Positions 52,306-61,899 are shown, numbered from the stretch's first letter. The stretch: DNA of 64,000 nt from Bacteroidota bacterium (GCA_009773515.1 WSXX01000016.1:115977-179976); one strand, 5' to 3'. Made by a program: numbers and translations. The notes: generated from the letters alone by a model not told the origin.

Positions 52306-53181
52306 TTAACGCAGCGCAGATCTCAAATGATCAATTTCCTCAACCTTTGCCGGATCGCCTACATTTATATGTAAGAATGAAAGAAGTTCAAACATTTTGT
52401 CAATTATTGTCTGATGGCTGACTGGTTTGTAGAAGTGTTCCCTGATGGGCTCTTTAAGATGTTTAAGCAATGATGTGATTTCATAACGTGTAAATACTCC
52501 GCCACTGTTTTCAGGATTGATGTAGAACATTACCCTTGGAGGTATTCCTTTTGATTCGCCGGAGGTGTCCATCCAGGCCATCACATATCGCTCACCCGGA
52601 AGCATTATTCCAGCGATCGGAAGATCGAGACTCTGAGCAAGCAAAGTGTATAAAATGCCGATGGATATTGAGTATGCTGTATGGGTTTCGAGCAGGTTAT
52701 TCAGCAGCAGATAACGGATTTCGGCTGATTTAGTGGGTGAAAGCTTAAACTTATGCACCTCGAAAATGATATGGTTCAGTACTTTTACTTTTTCAAGGGC
52801 TGTAAGATTTTCGTTAAGTTCAAGCCAAATATCACGGCGTAGCTGATGAATCTGCTGACGGATGGCGGCTTCATCCAGATTCTGCAACTGATACCGGGTA
52901 AACAAAATATAGCCTTCCAAAAGATCCTTGTTGCCAAAATGAGCCCAATTGGTGAGGTCAACATATAGCTGATTAAAATGGATGTCGTGGATTATATCCT
53001 CGATCCGTTTCTGAAGGAAGGTGTCGAAAGTAGATTCCCAGGCATTCTCAAGCAAGGGCACAGCCAGAGAACCATAGGCAAATATCTGGTCGCGCACCTT
53101 GCTGAATATGCCCTGATCGGGCTCATCAAGCAGGCTGATAAGCGCATGCAGCTGATTGCTATTGTCTGTTGAATCTTCCAT
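52306..53181 (-). CDS. transglutaminase-like (SirB1-type) protein
   Basis: A 291-residue protein with no signal peptide. Residues about 105-220 resemble the Transglut_core2/SirB1 N-terminal domain: LNHIIFEVHKFKLS, LLETHTAYSISIGILYTLLA and LDLPIAGIMLPGERYVMAWM match the family pattern, though the usual Cys and His of transglutaminases are not seen, as is common in this subgroup. Helical HEAT-like segments flank the core. Function is unknown. Promoter box at 53240-53247. Confidence 0.7.
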   Translation of the reverse strand: MEDSTDNSNQLHALISLLDEPDQGIFSKVRDQIFAYGSLAVPLLENAWESTFDTFLQKRIEDIIHDIHFNQLYVDLTNWAHFGNKDLLEGYILFTRYQLQNLDEAAIRQQIHQLRRDIWLELNENLTALEKVKVLNHIIFEVHKFKLSPTKSAEIRYLLLNNLLETHTAYSISIGILYTLLAQSLDLPIAGIMLPGERYVMAWMDTSGESKGIPPRVMFYINPENSGGVFTRYEITSLLKHLKEPIREHFYKPVSHQTIIDKMFELLSFLHINVGDPAKVEEIDHLRSALR

Positions 53182-53239
53182 TATTGCAAAGATCGGAAGA
53201 ATCCGGCAATTTTCGGATTCAGATTAACCAATTGTTCGA

Positions 53240-53247
53240 CAAATATA
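53240..53247 (-). promoter_or_regulatory. -7 promoter box joined to a terminator
   Basis: TATATTTG on the minus strand, exact TAnnTTTG match, 59 bp before the start at 53181. It directly follows (within 2 bp) the T run of the hairpin at 53249-53276. Confidence 0.55.
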
Positions 53248-53248
53248 A

Positions 53249-53276
53249 AAACGCCCGTAGAGATCCCCGGGCGTTT
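53249..53276 (-). terminator. intrinsic terminator upstream of the transglutaminase-like gene
   Basis: Perfect 9-bp stem AAACGCCCG / CGGGCGTTT with a ten-base loop; on the minus strand it is followed by a TTTTTAT run. It can stop transcripts coming from purC, 260 bp upstream. Confidence 0.65.
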
Positions 53277-53323
53277 AAGGCAATTATGCCGTTTACAGAA
53301 CTATAAATCACTTATTGAAAAGA

Positions 53324-53460
53324 TAAAAATAACTTCCTCAAATAATACACATTTTGTTATCCCCCTCTTCTCCCCCTTTCGTGCTTCGACTCCGCTCAGC
53401 ATGACAGGGGGACGATTACTTTCGTGTTTTTTGACACATCTGTTTGAAGAAATTCCTGTC
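53324..53460. repeat. dispersed intergenic repeat, copy 2
   Basis: Matches 2331-2460 (see that entry), here carrying CTTCGACTCCGCTCAGCATG where copy 1 has a CTTCGACCAGGCTCAGGCA variant. Lies between purC and the terminator at 53249-53276. Confidence 0.75.
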
Positions 53461-53537
53461 AGCAAGAACTCTCCTTAGTTGGAAGGGGAGATAGAAGGGA
53501 TGCTACAAGAATGTGGAAGTTATTTCGAAAGTTACAC

Positions 53538-54491
53538 TTATCTGTAATACGCAGTAATAAATTTCAGAATATTTCCTTCAACCCTTGTGAGTACATTTGA
53601 AATATCGGCACGCTCAAATTTTGAGCCGGTAATGCTTTCGTAAAGTTCGATATAGCGCTCCGAAACCTGATTCACAAACAAATCGGTCATTTCAGGCACC
53701 TGCTGACCTTCTTTTCCCTGAAAACCATTTAAAATCAACCACTCACGCACAAACTCCTTGCTTAACTGTTTCTGAGATTCATTGTTGGCCTGACGTTTTT
53801 CATATCCTTCGAGATAGAAATAACGCGATGAGTCGGGGGTATGTATTTCATCAATCAGGTAAATATCGTCGCCATCCTTGCCAAATTCGTACTTGGTGTC
53901 AACCAGAATAAGTCCCATATGTCCGGCCATTTCGGTGCCTCTCTGAAACAGACGGCGGGTATAGTCTTCGAGTTTCAGATATTCTTCTTCACTAACCAAA
54001 CCGGTGCGAAGTATCTCTTCACGGCTGATATCTTCATCATGCCCAACTGAGGCTTTTGTGGTTGGTGTTATGATTGGCTCTGGAAAACGGTCGTTTTCCT
54101 TCATTCCATCAGGCATAGACACACCACAAATACTGCGTTTGCCCTCTTTGTATTCTCTCCAGGCATGACCTGAAAGATAACCACGGATAACCATCTCTAC
54201 TTTATAAGGCTCACACAAACGACCCACAGTAACCATAGGATCAGGCGTGGCAATTTTCCAGTTGGGAACAATATCTTCGGTGGCATCTAAGAACTTAGCT
54301 GCTATCTGATTAAGCACCTGCCCTTTGTAAGGGATTCCCCGTGGCAGCACTACATCAAATGCCGAGATACGGTCGGAGGTTACCATTATCAGTAACTCAT
54401 CTTTAATGTGATACACATCGCGGACTTTCCCGATATACAAATTTGTCAGGCCCGGCAGGGTAAAATTGGTTTTGGTGATTGCGTCTGTCAT
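53538..54491 (-). CDS. purC: phosphoribosylaminoimidazole-succinocarboxamide synthase
   Basis: A 317-residue SAICAR synthetase of the longer type. Visible motifs are [20 protein letters not shown] (ATP site), the [20 protein letters not shown] segment, [14 protein letters not shown] and [19 protein letters not shown] (metal-binding acidic region). It joins aspartate to CAIR, the product of PurE, in purine synthesis. It stands alone, about 24 kb from the second purE. The reading frame ends with KFITAYYR. Confidence 0.95.
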   Translation of the reverse strand: MTDAITKTNFTLPGLTNLYIGKVRDVYHIKDELLIMVTSDRISAFDVVLPRGIPYKGQVLNQIAAKFLDATEDIVPNWKIATPDPMVTVGRLCEPYKVEMVIRGYLSGHAWREYKEGKRSICGVSMPDGMKENDRFPEPIITPTTKASVGHDEDISREEILRTGLVSEEEYLKLEDYTRRLFQRGTEMAGHMGLILVDTKYEFGKDGDDIYLIDEIHTPDSSRYFYLEGYEKRQANNESQKQLSKEFVREWLILNGFQGKEGQQVPEMTDLFVNQVSERYIELYESITGSKFERADISNVLTRVEGNILKFITAYYR

Positions 54492-54596
54492 GAAATTTGT
54501 TTTTAATCCTGTTTAAATCAATTTGATAATTAACAAAATACAATTTTATGTCATTTAGTTAAGGTCCGGTTGGGAACTATAAAATTAAAAAAAGTC

Positions 54597-54641
54597 CTTC
54601 GACTCCGCTCAGGATGACTGTCAGTCTGAGCGGAGTCGAAG
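54597..54641. repeat. inverted pair of CTTCGACTCCGCTCAG elements
   Basis: CTTCGACTCCGCTCAG (54597-54612) and its exact reverse complement (54626-54641) form a 16-bp stem with a 13-base loop between purC and the GH13 gene. It may act as a terminator for the GH13 gene on the minus strand. The same element occurs near 18719, 18805, 48665, 48757, 48838, 48925 and 53385. Confidence 0.75.
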
Positions 54642-54703
54642 ACAGATTTTCGTAACTAAACGGCATTTAAAAACCATTGAAAAGTTTTGCTTTTGCATGA
54701 ATT

Positions 54704-56425
54704 TTACAATTTCACCCATTTAAAAGCAAGGGGAGCAAGTGTTAACGGAAAACTGACTTCATTTCCTCCGATTATATCAATACCGGTAAATGTCTTGCCG
54801 TCCACTGATTTTATTTCCAGAGCTTTATCAGAAAGGTTATTAATGACCAGCACTTTTTCACCCTCGTATTCTCTGAAATAAGCCAGCACAGGTGCAGTGT
54901 TCTTTGTATTTTCCGACAACTCAGGTTTTGCCCAGGTGTTGCTGCCTCTGCCAAAAACTTTTGTAAGGCTGCGGGCTTTTAGCTGGGTTTTGATTATTGT
55001 ATTCACTTTTGAAGTGACAGATTCAGGATCAGAAAGTTCTGAAGCTGTCTCTTCCCAGTTCATTGGTCCACGCACAAAGTAACGCGTATCATCTTTCCCG
55101 GTTTCTTTGCGGAAAGTTTCATAAAAATCATCGTCGTTGAACTTTCCATACTCATCGCCGTAATAAATAATGGGAGTTCCCGGCAAGGTGAGCATAATGC
55201 TGTATGCCAGACCTATCTTATCGGGATTGCGGTCGAGCAACTCTGCCAAACGTGCTGAAATCCCCTCTCCTACCCTGAAATCCCAGCGCGGATCTCTACA
55301 ATAATGCCCATGAATAATTGCACGGTCTTCGGGAGTAACCATTTCGAGGGTCAGCTCATCGTGAAGCCTGAGAAACATAAACCATTGGTTTTCTGACATA
55401 ATATCAGGGGTAACCGAAGGATGAAGTACATCGAGCACCGGTTCCGCATCCTGAATGGCCAGCGACTTGAAAATCATTGGCATCAGCGGGAAATGATAAC
55501 CGGCATGACATTCATCGCCATCACCAAAATATTTCACAACCTCAACCGGTGGTTGGCAAGCTTCGGCAAGCAGCAGGGTGTTGGGTCTTACCTGGTCAAG
55601 AATTGCCCTGAAAATCTTTATAATCATATGGGCTTCGGGCAGGTTTTCGCAATCGGTGCCTTCTTCTTTCCAGATGTAAGGAATTGCATCAGCACGGAAA
55701 CCATCGAGTCCCTGGCTCAGCCAGAAGAGCAGAATACGGCTTACTTCGAGCAATACCTGTGGATTGCGGTAATTCAGATCGGGCTGAAACTCAAAGAAAC
55801 GGTGAAAGAAATAATAATCACCATCTTTTTCCCAGTTGCTCGGACACATCCCTTTGAAAAGCAGCCTGGTTTCCTTGTAACGGTTGGTATCTTTATTCCA
55901 GATGTAGTAATCTCTGTATGGATTATCAGGGCCTTTGCGCGATTCAACAAACCACTGATGCTCCTCGGAAGTGTGGTTCATGGCAATGTCGAAAATCACC
56001 TTTAATCCGTTTTTATGTGCTTCATCCAGAAAATCGCGGAAAGCTTTTTGTCTTTCTTCTACGGAAGTGCTTTGAGGCAAATCGAGCAGGTCTGCTCTGA
56101 TGGTGCGGTAATCGCGGATATCGAAACCGGCATCGCGCATTGGTGAATCCAGAATTGGCAGCAGCCAGATGCATGAAACCCCAAGCTCTCTGAGTTGAGG
56201 AAGTTTTTCGGTAAGACCGGCAAAGGTTCCGTTAAAAAGATCAACATATAATGAATAAACAATGGCATCCTTATACCAACCCTCTGGCTGTGAAACATGC
56301 GGATTGGAAAGCGCCGAACTTTCAACTTCGGCAATAAGCTGCTCAAGAATTACATTATAATCTTCGTTTTTGTAAATTTCTGACCAAAGCTTTCTGATAG
56401 ACTGAATATTATCTCTGTTGCTCAT
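54704..56425 (-). CDS. GH13 enzyme, trehalose synthase-like (maltose glucosyltransferase group)
   Basis: Start is set at 56425 (MSNRDNIQSIRKL), 573 residues, because the promoter box at 56467-56474 lies inside the longer frame from 56542. The catalytic barrel has GLKVIFDIAMNHTSEEH (region I), LDGFRADAIPYIWKEEGTDC (region II, nucleophile Asp), LLAEACQ (region III, acid Glu) and FLRLHDELTLEMV (region IV, Asp). DGDECHAGYHFPLMP and GTPIIYYGDEYGKFND fit trehalose synthase (TreS), which interconverts maltose and trehalose, better than amylases. Region IV has Leu where TreS and most GH13 have Asn (NHD). No signal peptide; cytoplasmic. Confidence 0.85.
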   Translation of the reverse strand: MSNRDNIQSIRKLWSEIYKNEDYNVILEQLIAEVESSALSNPHVSQPEGWYKDAIVYSLYVDLFNGTFAGLTEKLPQLRELGVSCIWLLPILDSPMRDAGFDIRDYRTIRADLLDLPQSTSVEERQKAFRDFLDEAHKNGLKVIFDIAMNHTSEEHQWFVESRKGPDNPYRDYYIWNKDTNRYKETRLLFKGMCPSNWEKDGDYYFFHRFFEFQPDLNYRNPQVLLEVSRILLFWLSQGLDGFRADAIPYIWKEEGTDCENLPEAHMIIKIFRAILDQVRPNTLLLAEACQPPVEVVKYFGDGDECHAGYHFPLMPMIFKSLAIQDAEPVLDVLHPSVTPDIMSENQWFMFLRLHDELTLEMVTPEDRAIIHGHYCRDPRWDFRVGEGISARLAELLDRNPDKIGLAYSIMLTLPGTPIIYYGDEYGKFNDDDFYETFRKETGKDDTRYFVRGPMNWEETASELSDPESVTSKVNTIIKTQLKARSLTKVFGRGSNTWAKPELSENTKNTAPVLAYFREYEGEKVLVINNLSDKALEIKSVDGKTFTGIDIIGGNEVSFPLTLAPLAFKWVKL

Positions 56426-56466
56426 GAATTTGGTGGTAGGTTGGTTTAAGGTTAATTTTCGATTTG

Positions 56467-56474
56467 CAAAGTTA
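56467..56474 (-). promoter_or_regulatory. -7 promoter box for the trehalose synthase-like gene
   Basis: TAACTTTG on the minus strand, exact TAnnTTTG match, 42 bp before the start at 56425. A near-match for the opposite gene (TATCTTCG, 56516-56523) lies 42 bp away on the plus strand. Confidence 0.6.
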
Positions 56475-56560
56475 ATTAATATGAATATGACTAAGATGCC
56501 ATTAACAGATTTTATTATCTTCGTAGCAGCTATTTTCTTCAACGAAGCAATTTCAACACC

Positions 56561-57796
56561 TTGCCTGTCTCTGGTTTTAAAAAGCTGGCCCTACTGATGG
56601 CTATTATGCTGCGGACAACATTCATGTTTGCCCAGTTTAGTCATTTCAGCATTCCCGAAGGCAGAAAAAGCCTTACCATGAGTTTCTCCAATTACGATAA
56701 TCTGGTGGTTGTTGATGCTATTCTTGGTGATTCAATCCCTGTAAGATTAATGCTCGACAGCGGTGTGGAAGGATTGATCATCACCGATATGGAGATTGCT
56801 TCATACTTTATGGATAAATGTGTCAGGAAATTTAAACTCTCCGCTCCCGGCACCCTTGAAGTGCTTGAAGCATGTGTTACCCGGCCAGTAAAGGTTGAAA
56901 CGGGCAAACTTTTACCTATGTTCAGCAATCTTATTCTTTTGGAAGAAGACTATTTTTCGCTGGATGAATATATTGGCTCAAAAGTTCATGGATTGATGGG
57001 CATGGATAAGTTCAGAAATCTTGTGGTAACCACAGAATACGACCGGAATATACTCAAATTCAGAAGACCGGAAAATTATACTCCACCGGCAAAAAGTGAG
57101 ATTATACCCGTGAGTATTATTCGCGGAAAGCCTTATATGACCTCGCGTGTGGAGCTTGACAATGGGAAGATACTTGACCTGTGGCTAATGATTGATTCCG
57201 GGGCGAATCACCCGCTATTGCTGGAATTCGACAGCCTTACAGGATATCGCCCGCAAAAATCCATCGATGCAATTATCGGTAAAGGGCTGGGAGGAAATCT
57301 TCATGGAAGTTTTGCGCGTGTTGGATGGCTGATGCTCGGAAATTTTCGCCTCGATGATGTAATTACTTCATTCACCGATAATTATATGCCCGGCAACATC
57401 AGCAATCGCCTCAACCGGCATGGAACACTGGGCTCAGGTGCACTTGGCAGATTCAGGGTAACTTTTGATTATTCCAACAACAGAATGGTACTTGAAAAAG
57501 GGAATAAATTCAGAACACCCTTCGAGTACAATATGAGTGGATTGTCGTTCAGAGCCGTTGGAACCGGATTTAACATATTCGAAGTCAGCGAAGTAATTCC
57601 CTCATCACCGGCAGCCATCGCCGGAATCAAAGCAGAAGATATACTGATCAGCATCAACGGCAAGTCAACTTTTCTGCTCAGCCTGGGCGATATCAACCGT
57701 TTGCTCAGCCTGAATGAAGGAAGCCACGTTACACTTGTAATCTCCCGCGAAGGCAAAGCAATGAACTTCAGGTTTAAACTGAGAAAGTTGATATAA
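56561..57796 (+). CDS. retropepsin-like aspartic protease with PDZ domain
   Basis: A 411-residue protein. The start codon would be TTG at 56561, giving a signal peptide (to about FMFAQ); ATG 56597 is an alternative that shortens it. Two copies of the aspartic-protease signature are seen, PVRLMLDSGVEGLIITD (Asp66) and LWLMIDSGANHPLLLEF (about 208-224), as in two-lobed retropepsin-like enzymes of this phylum. A PDZ domain (about 330-405) with PSSPAAIAGIKAEDILISIN ends the protein. Probably periplasmic; substrate unknown. It is divergent from the GH13 gene. Confidence 0.82.
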   Translation: MPVSGFKKLALLMAIMLRTTFMFAQFSHFSIPEGRKSLTMSFSNYDNLVVVDAILGDSIPVRLMLDSGVEGLIITDMEIASYFMDKCVRKFKLSAPGTLEVLEACVTRPVKVETGKLLPMFSNLILLEEDYFSLDEYIGSKVHGLMGMDKFRNLVVTTEYDRNILKFRRPENYTPPAKSEIIPVSIIRGKPYMTSRVELDNGKILDLWLMIDSGANHPLLLEFDSLTGYRPQKSIDAIIGKGLGGNLHGSFARVGWLMLGNFRLDDVITSFTDNYMPGNISNRLNRHGTLGSGALGRFRVTFDYSNNRMVLEKGNKFRTPFEYNMSGLSFRAVGTGFNIFEVSEVIPSSPAAIAGIKAEDILISINGKSTFLLSLGDINRLLSLNEGSHVTLVISREGKAMNFRFKLRKLI

Positions 57797-57899
57797 TAAG
57801 GATTTGTCCCATCCTTCTAGTCCCTTTATATCCCGCCTCACCGTGGGTTCCGCAAAGAGCTTCACCCTCAGTTATCGTTATTGAGCACCTTGGGTACTC

Positions 57900-58395
57900 T
57901 GTCTCTATCCGTCCCCGAAGGGGTGAATTTCAGGTTCAACCCCTTCAGGGCTGAAGTTACATATATCCCGACTCACCGTGGGTTTCGCAAAAGGCTCCAC
58001 CCACGGTTATTGTTATTGAGCACCTTCGGCGCTCTGACTCCATCCGTCCCCGAAGGGGGCGAATTTCAAATAACCGTGAGTGTAGCGAAGCAAAACCCAC
58101 AGTTAAAGGATGAAATGAGCAGCTCCGTCCCCGAAGGGGGCGAATTTCAAATAACCGTAGGTGTAGCGTAGCGAAACCCACGGTTAACGGATGAAATGTG
58201 CAGCTCCGTCCCCGAAGGGGGCGAATTTCAAATAACCGTGGGTGTAGCGAAGCGAAACCCACGGTTAACGGATGAAAAGATGCAACTCCGTCCCCGAAGG
58301 GGGCGAATTTCAAATAACCGTGGGTGTAGCGTAGCGAAACCCACGGTTAACGGATGAAATGTGCAGCTCCGTCCCCGAAGGGGGCGAACCATAAA
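57900..58395. repeat. 81-bp tandem repeat array with hairpins
   Basis: From 58046 to 58395 the CCGTCCCCGAAGGGGGCGAA motif recurs at 58046, 58127, 58208, 58290 and 58371, a period of 81-82 bp. Each full unit contains AACCGTGGGT...ACCCACGGTT, able to form a hairpin. Looser copies lie at 57910-58030. It fills the 57797-58511 spacer; frames of 27-residue repeats are open on both strands but lack start sites. Confidence 0.85.
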
Positions 58396-58477
58396 TGACC
58401 TTTTTATCCATTCCCATGCTTTCTAAGTCCATCTTTCCTTATTCTTAAAAACACGCCATCAATTCTCCGGTAATTTG

Positions 58478-58485
58478 TAACTTTG
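58478..58485 (+). promoter_or_regulatory. -7 promoter box for the SusA-like gene
   Basis: TAACTTTG, exact TAnnTTTG match, 26 bp before the start at 58512. Confidence 0.6.
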
Positions 58486-58511
58486 CATTTCTGCATCTTT
58501 TTAACTTACAT

Positions 58512-60410
58512 ATGAAAATCACTGCACCGATGAACAATCACTTAAAATCCCTTCTGATTTTTGGCCTCATTGCTATTCTTTACTTCCCCGCAACAGGGCA
58601 AAAACAATCAGCAAAAGCTGAAAACACTGCATTCAGGGTTGAACCTCCCTCATGGTGGGCTGGTATGAAACATACTGAATTACAGTTGCTTGTTTATGGA
58701 AAAGATATTTCATTAACCGAAGTGGTTCTTGATTATCCGGGAGTTACGCTTACTAAAAAACACCTGGTTGAAAATCCGAATTACCTTTTTCTTGACCTTC
58801 AACTCGCAAAAGATGTAAAACCCGGAAGTTTTGACATCCGCTTTATGCGCGGCAAAAAAGCCATTTTTACTTATAAATATGTATTGAATGAACGTGAATC
58901 AGGATCTGCTGAACGTATAGGCTTTGGTCCTTCTGATGTAATTTACCTGCTTATGCCCGACCGTTTTGCCAATGGAGACCCGTCAAACGATAATGTAACG
59001 GGAATGCTTGAAACAGTCAACCGCAGCAACCCATCAGGAAGACATGGAGGTGATATTGCCGGTATCCGCAACAACCTCGACTACATCAAAGACCTTGGTA
59101 TGACTGCCATCTGGATTAATCCAGTGCTCGAAAACAACAATCCCGCTTATTCTTATCATGGGTATGCCATCACCGATCTTTATAAAGTTGACCCACGATT
59201 TGGCACAAATGCCGATTACATTGCATTGGTAAAAGAAGCCAATTCCAAAGGCTTGAAGGTAATCAAAGACATGATTTTCAACCATTGCGGAATAAATCAC
59301 TGGTTCATCAACGATTTGCCCATGAGCAACTGGGTGCATCAGTTTCCTGAATTTACCCGCTCCAATTTCAGGGCAGAGGCGCTGACTGACCCTTACGCAG
59401 CGGAATACGATCTCAATAAATTGCTTCAGGGATGGTTTGATACCAATATGCCTGATTTTGATCAACGCAATCCGTTTGTAACTGAGTACCTGATTCAGAA
59501 CAGCATCTGGTGGATTGAAATGGCCGGCCTTGATGGCATCCGTCTCGATACACAGCCCTATCCCTACAAGGAAATGATAGCAGCCTGGGGAAAGCGGGTT
59601 TTTGAAGAGTATCCCAATTTCAACATTGTTGGCGAAGCCTGGCTGAACCGCGAAGGGATGAATGCTTATTATCAGAAAGATGCAGTTGTTGGTGATGGCT
59701 ATAATTCATACCTGCCGAGCATTACCGATTTTTCGATGCATGGCGCAATGTCACGTGCTTTTACCGAAGCCGAGGGCTGGAGCGAAGGCATGGCAAGGCT
59801 TTATTATGTGCTTGCGCAGGATTTCCTGTGGGCTGATCCTTCGCAGAATCTTATTTTTCTTGACAATCATGATGTAAACCGCTACTTCAATAGTGTTGGA
59901 AGAGATATGAATGCCATGAAAATGGCGCTTACCTTTCTGCTCACCACACGCGGGATTCCTCAGATATATTACGGCACTGAGCTCCTGATGGACGGTGCAG
60001 AAAACCAGGGACATGGCAATATCAGAAAAGATTTCCCCGGTGGATGGCCAGGTGATACAACCAATGCTTTTACCCGTGAAGGCCGCACCGCTGCTCAGAA
60101 TGAGATTTTCTCATACATGCAACGATTGCTGCAATTCCGCAAAAACAGCCAACCAATAACTCAGGGAAACCTCAGGCATTTTATTCCTGCAGATGGTGTG
60201 TATGTCTATTTCCGCACATCGGGCGACGAAACCGTAATGGTTGTGCTGAACAACAGCAACGCACCTAAAAAACTTGATATGGCCCGATATGCCGAAGCAC
60301 TAAAGGGCTTTACTTCTGCCACAGATGTTATCAGTCTTCAAAAGCTGAGTCTGGGAAATGGCATTGAATGTCAGGCGCGTTCGGCTATGGTTCTCGAACT
60401 TTCCCGATAG
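58512..60410 (+). CDS. periplasmic GH13 cyclomaltodextrinase/neopullulanase (SusA-like)
   Basis: A 632-residue GH13 enzyme with a signal peptide (to about residue 30, ending ATGQ; a second ATG at 58530 is an alternative start). An N-terminal beta domain (FRVEPPSWWAGMKHTELQLL) typical of cyclomaltodextrinases precedes the barrel. The four regions are KVIKDMIFNHCG, GLDGIRLDTQPY (Asp nucleophile), NIVGEAW (Glu) and LIFLDNHDVNR (Asp), followed by a C-terminal beta domain. It should split short maltooligosaccharides or cyclodextrins in the periplasm. The signal peptide, absent from the other GH13 in the window, separates their compartments. GH25 lysozyme follows 39 bp downstream. Confidence 0.9.
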   Translation: MKITAPMNNHLKSLLIFGLIAILYFPATGQKQSAKAENTAFRVEPPSWWAGMKHTELQLLVYGKDISLTEVVLDYPGVTLTKKHLVENPNYLFLDLQLAKDVKPGSFDIRFMRGKKAIFTYKYVLNERESGSAERIGFGPSDVIYLLMPDRFANGDPSNDNVTGMLETVNRSNPSGRHGGDIAGIRNNLDYIKDLGMTAIWINPVLENNNPAYSYHGYAITDLYKVDPRFGTNADYIALVKEANSKGLKVIKDMIFNHCGINHWFINDLPMSNWVHQFPEFTRSNFRAEALTDPYAAEYDLNKLLQGWFDTNMPDFDQRNPFVTEYLIQNSIWWIEMAGLDGIRLDTQPYPYKEMIAAWGKRVFEEYPNFNIVGEAWLNREGMNAYYQKDAVVGDGYNSYLPSITDFSMHGAMSRAFTEAEGWSEGMARLYYVLAQDFLWADPSQNLIFLDNHDVNRYFNSVGRDMNAMKMALTFLLTTRGIPQIYYGTELLMDGAENQGHGNIRKDFPGGWPGDTTNAFTREGRTAAQNEIFSYMQRLLQFRKNSQPITQGNLRHFIPADGVYVYFRTSGDETVMVVLNNSNAPKKLDMARYAEALKGFTSATDVISLQKLSLGNGIECQARSAMVLELSR

Positions 60411-60449
60411 AGCATAACCTGAAATTCTCATCAGAACAATAAACCCGGA

Positions 60450-61265
60450 ATGCTCAATCCTTTAGGCAGAAGCAAAAAGGCAAGGTTGTCGCGGCTCTAT
60501 CTGGCTGGTGGCTTGTTGTTCCTGTTTGCTTTGATATTCGGCCCTGCGATTTATCGTTTTTCGGTGACTTTTGTCCGCAGCGGATTTTCCTTTTCCGCGG
60601 CAGGTCAATATCACAATCTTAAGAATTTCGGAGTTCCTGTTCCTAAAGGTTACAATGTTCATGGCATTGATGTATCACACCATCAGGGACGCATCAATTG
60701 GGATGAAGTAGATTCGATGGATGTCAATGACATAAAAATTGAATTCGCTTTCCTTAAAGCAACCGAAGGCATTACCCGACAGGACAGACAGTTTGACAGA
60801 AACTGGAAGAAAGCCAAAGAAGCAGGCATAATCCGGGGGGCTTACCATTTTTTTCACCCTTCGCGGGATGCCGGGAAACAAGCCGCAAATTTCATTAAGA
60901 TGGTTAAGCTGAGTCCCGGAGATCTCCCTCCCGTTCTCGATATTGAAGTATCCAACCGGAAATCAAAAAAGGAGATTGTAGAAGGAGCGCTTGAGTGGTG
61001 CCGCATTGTGGAAGCGCATTATGGTATAAAACCCATCATCTATACCAGTCCGGGATATTATGATAAATATCTTGCTGATGATTTTGAAGATTATCCATTG
61101 TGGATTGCTCATTATCACAAGGCCAAACCACGGATGGACCACCGGCGCTGGCAATTCTGGCAACACACCGATCGTGCAACCATCAATGGCATAAAAGGCG
61201 GCGTTGATATGAATGTCTTCAACGGCAGCATTTCAAAGCTCAGGAAAATGTGCGTGAAAGAATGA
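60450..61265 (+). CDS. GH25 family lysozyme
   Basis: A 271-residue protein with an N-terminal membrane anchor or signal segment (about 13-42) and a GH25 muramidase domain (about 70-265): VHGIDVSHHQGRINWDEV (first catalytic Asp), FAFLKATEGITRQDRQFDRN, GAYHFFHP, and PPVLDIEVS (Asp and Glu pair), then QFWQHTDRATINGIKGGVDMN. GH25 enzymes cut the glycan strand of peptidoglycan. With a cytosolic-side anchor it would act in the periplasm. No immunity or phage genes are near. It lies 39 bp after the SusA-like gene and may share its transcript. Confidence 0.88.
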   Translation: MLNPLGRSKKARLSRLYLAGGLLFLFALIFGPAIYRFSVTFVRSGFSFSAAGQYHNLKNFGVPVPKGYNVHGIDVSHHQGRINWDEVDSMDVNDIKIEFAFLKATEGITRQDRQFDRNWKKAKEAGIIRGAYHFFHPSRDAGKQAANFIKMVKLSPGDLPPVLDIEVSNRKSKKEIVEGALEWCRIVEAHYGIKPIIYTSPGYYDKYLADDFEDYPLWIAHYHKAKPRMDHRRWQFWQHTDRATINGIKGGVDMNVFNGSISKLRKMCVKE

Positions 61266-61563
61266 GGAAGAATCTAACCATTGGATTCTAAGATTCACCT
61301 ACCGATGGCGATTCAGGAGGCATATTTGCTAATGGTTTGCACGGATTTTTGAAAAAGATTCAAGAAATTATCTTTTCCCGGCGGTAGCTGAGATACACTG
61401 AATTCCAACACTTTAATCCGTGAAAATCCGTGGAATCCGTGGAAGAAAAACTTCCGGGGGAACCGGGGAAGGCATTGCTGCCCAAAAGGTCTTCATTATT
61501 GCGGGAAATCATGCTCATCGTTTTGGGAAATCGTCTTGATGTCCTCCAATAATTTAAAAAGAA

Positions 61564-61596
61564 GACCTAACAAGTCGAAAGAAGACTTGTTAGGTC
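61564..61596. terminator. CCTAACAAG-family hairpin
   Basis: GACCTAACAAGTC and its exact reverse complement with a seven-base loop, third member of the hairpin family of 2497-2525 and 32052-32084. It lies in the 61266-61899 spacer after the lysozyme gene, without a strong U-tract. Confidence 0.5.
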
Positions 61597-61617
61597 ACTT
61601 GAATATCTTATCATCCT

Positions 61618-61890
61618 GTTCACTTGTTAGTCTTCCCTTCTCCTTGTCTCCTTGTCTCCCCGTCTCCTTTTCTCTTAGTCTCCTTGTCTATACCCACCTC
61701 ATCCGCCTTCGGCACCTTCTCCTCAAGGAGAAGGACTTTCCAATTTAGCTTTTGTACCAATTCTATTGACAATCTGAGCCGTCCTAAGTCCTTCCAGTCT
61801 CCTTGTCTCCCCTTCTCCGTGTCTCCTTGTCCTGAAACTGTCTCCTTGTCCTGGAACAGTCTCCTTGTCTCCCCGTCTCCGTGTCCCCTA
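61618..61890. repeat. low-complexity CTCCTTGTCTCC tract
   Basis: Repeated CTCCTTGTCTCC / CCCGTCTCC / GTCCTGGAAC units make a pyrimidine-rich tract on the plus strand, interrupted by a block (about 61694-61740) similar to 7018-7090 (CACCTTCTC...GGAGAAGGAC). No gene is supported on either strand. Confidence 0.65.
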
Positions 61891-61899
61891 GTCATAAAA

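Noticed and set aside
56426..56542. 39-residue hydrophobic extension of the trehalose synthase-like protein resembling a signal peptide
   Set aside because: The -7 box at 56467-56474 lies inside it, so the message starts after this region; related enzymes are cytoplasmic.
57957..58313. Minus-strand frame of 27-residue repeats (LFEIRPLRGR)
   Set aside because: Produced by the 81-bp tandem array, whose period is a multiple of three; a matching plus-strand frame is equally open, and no promoter or ribosome-binding site precedes it.
58046..58395. CRISPR-like array
   Set aside because: Whole 81-bp units are near-identical, with no unique spacers, and no cas genes are in the window.
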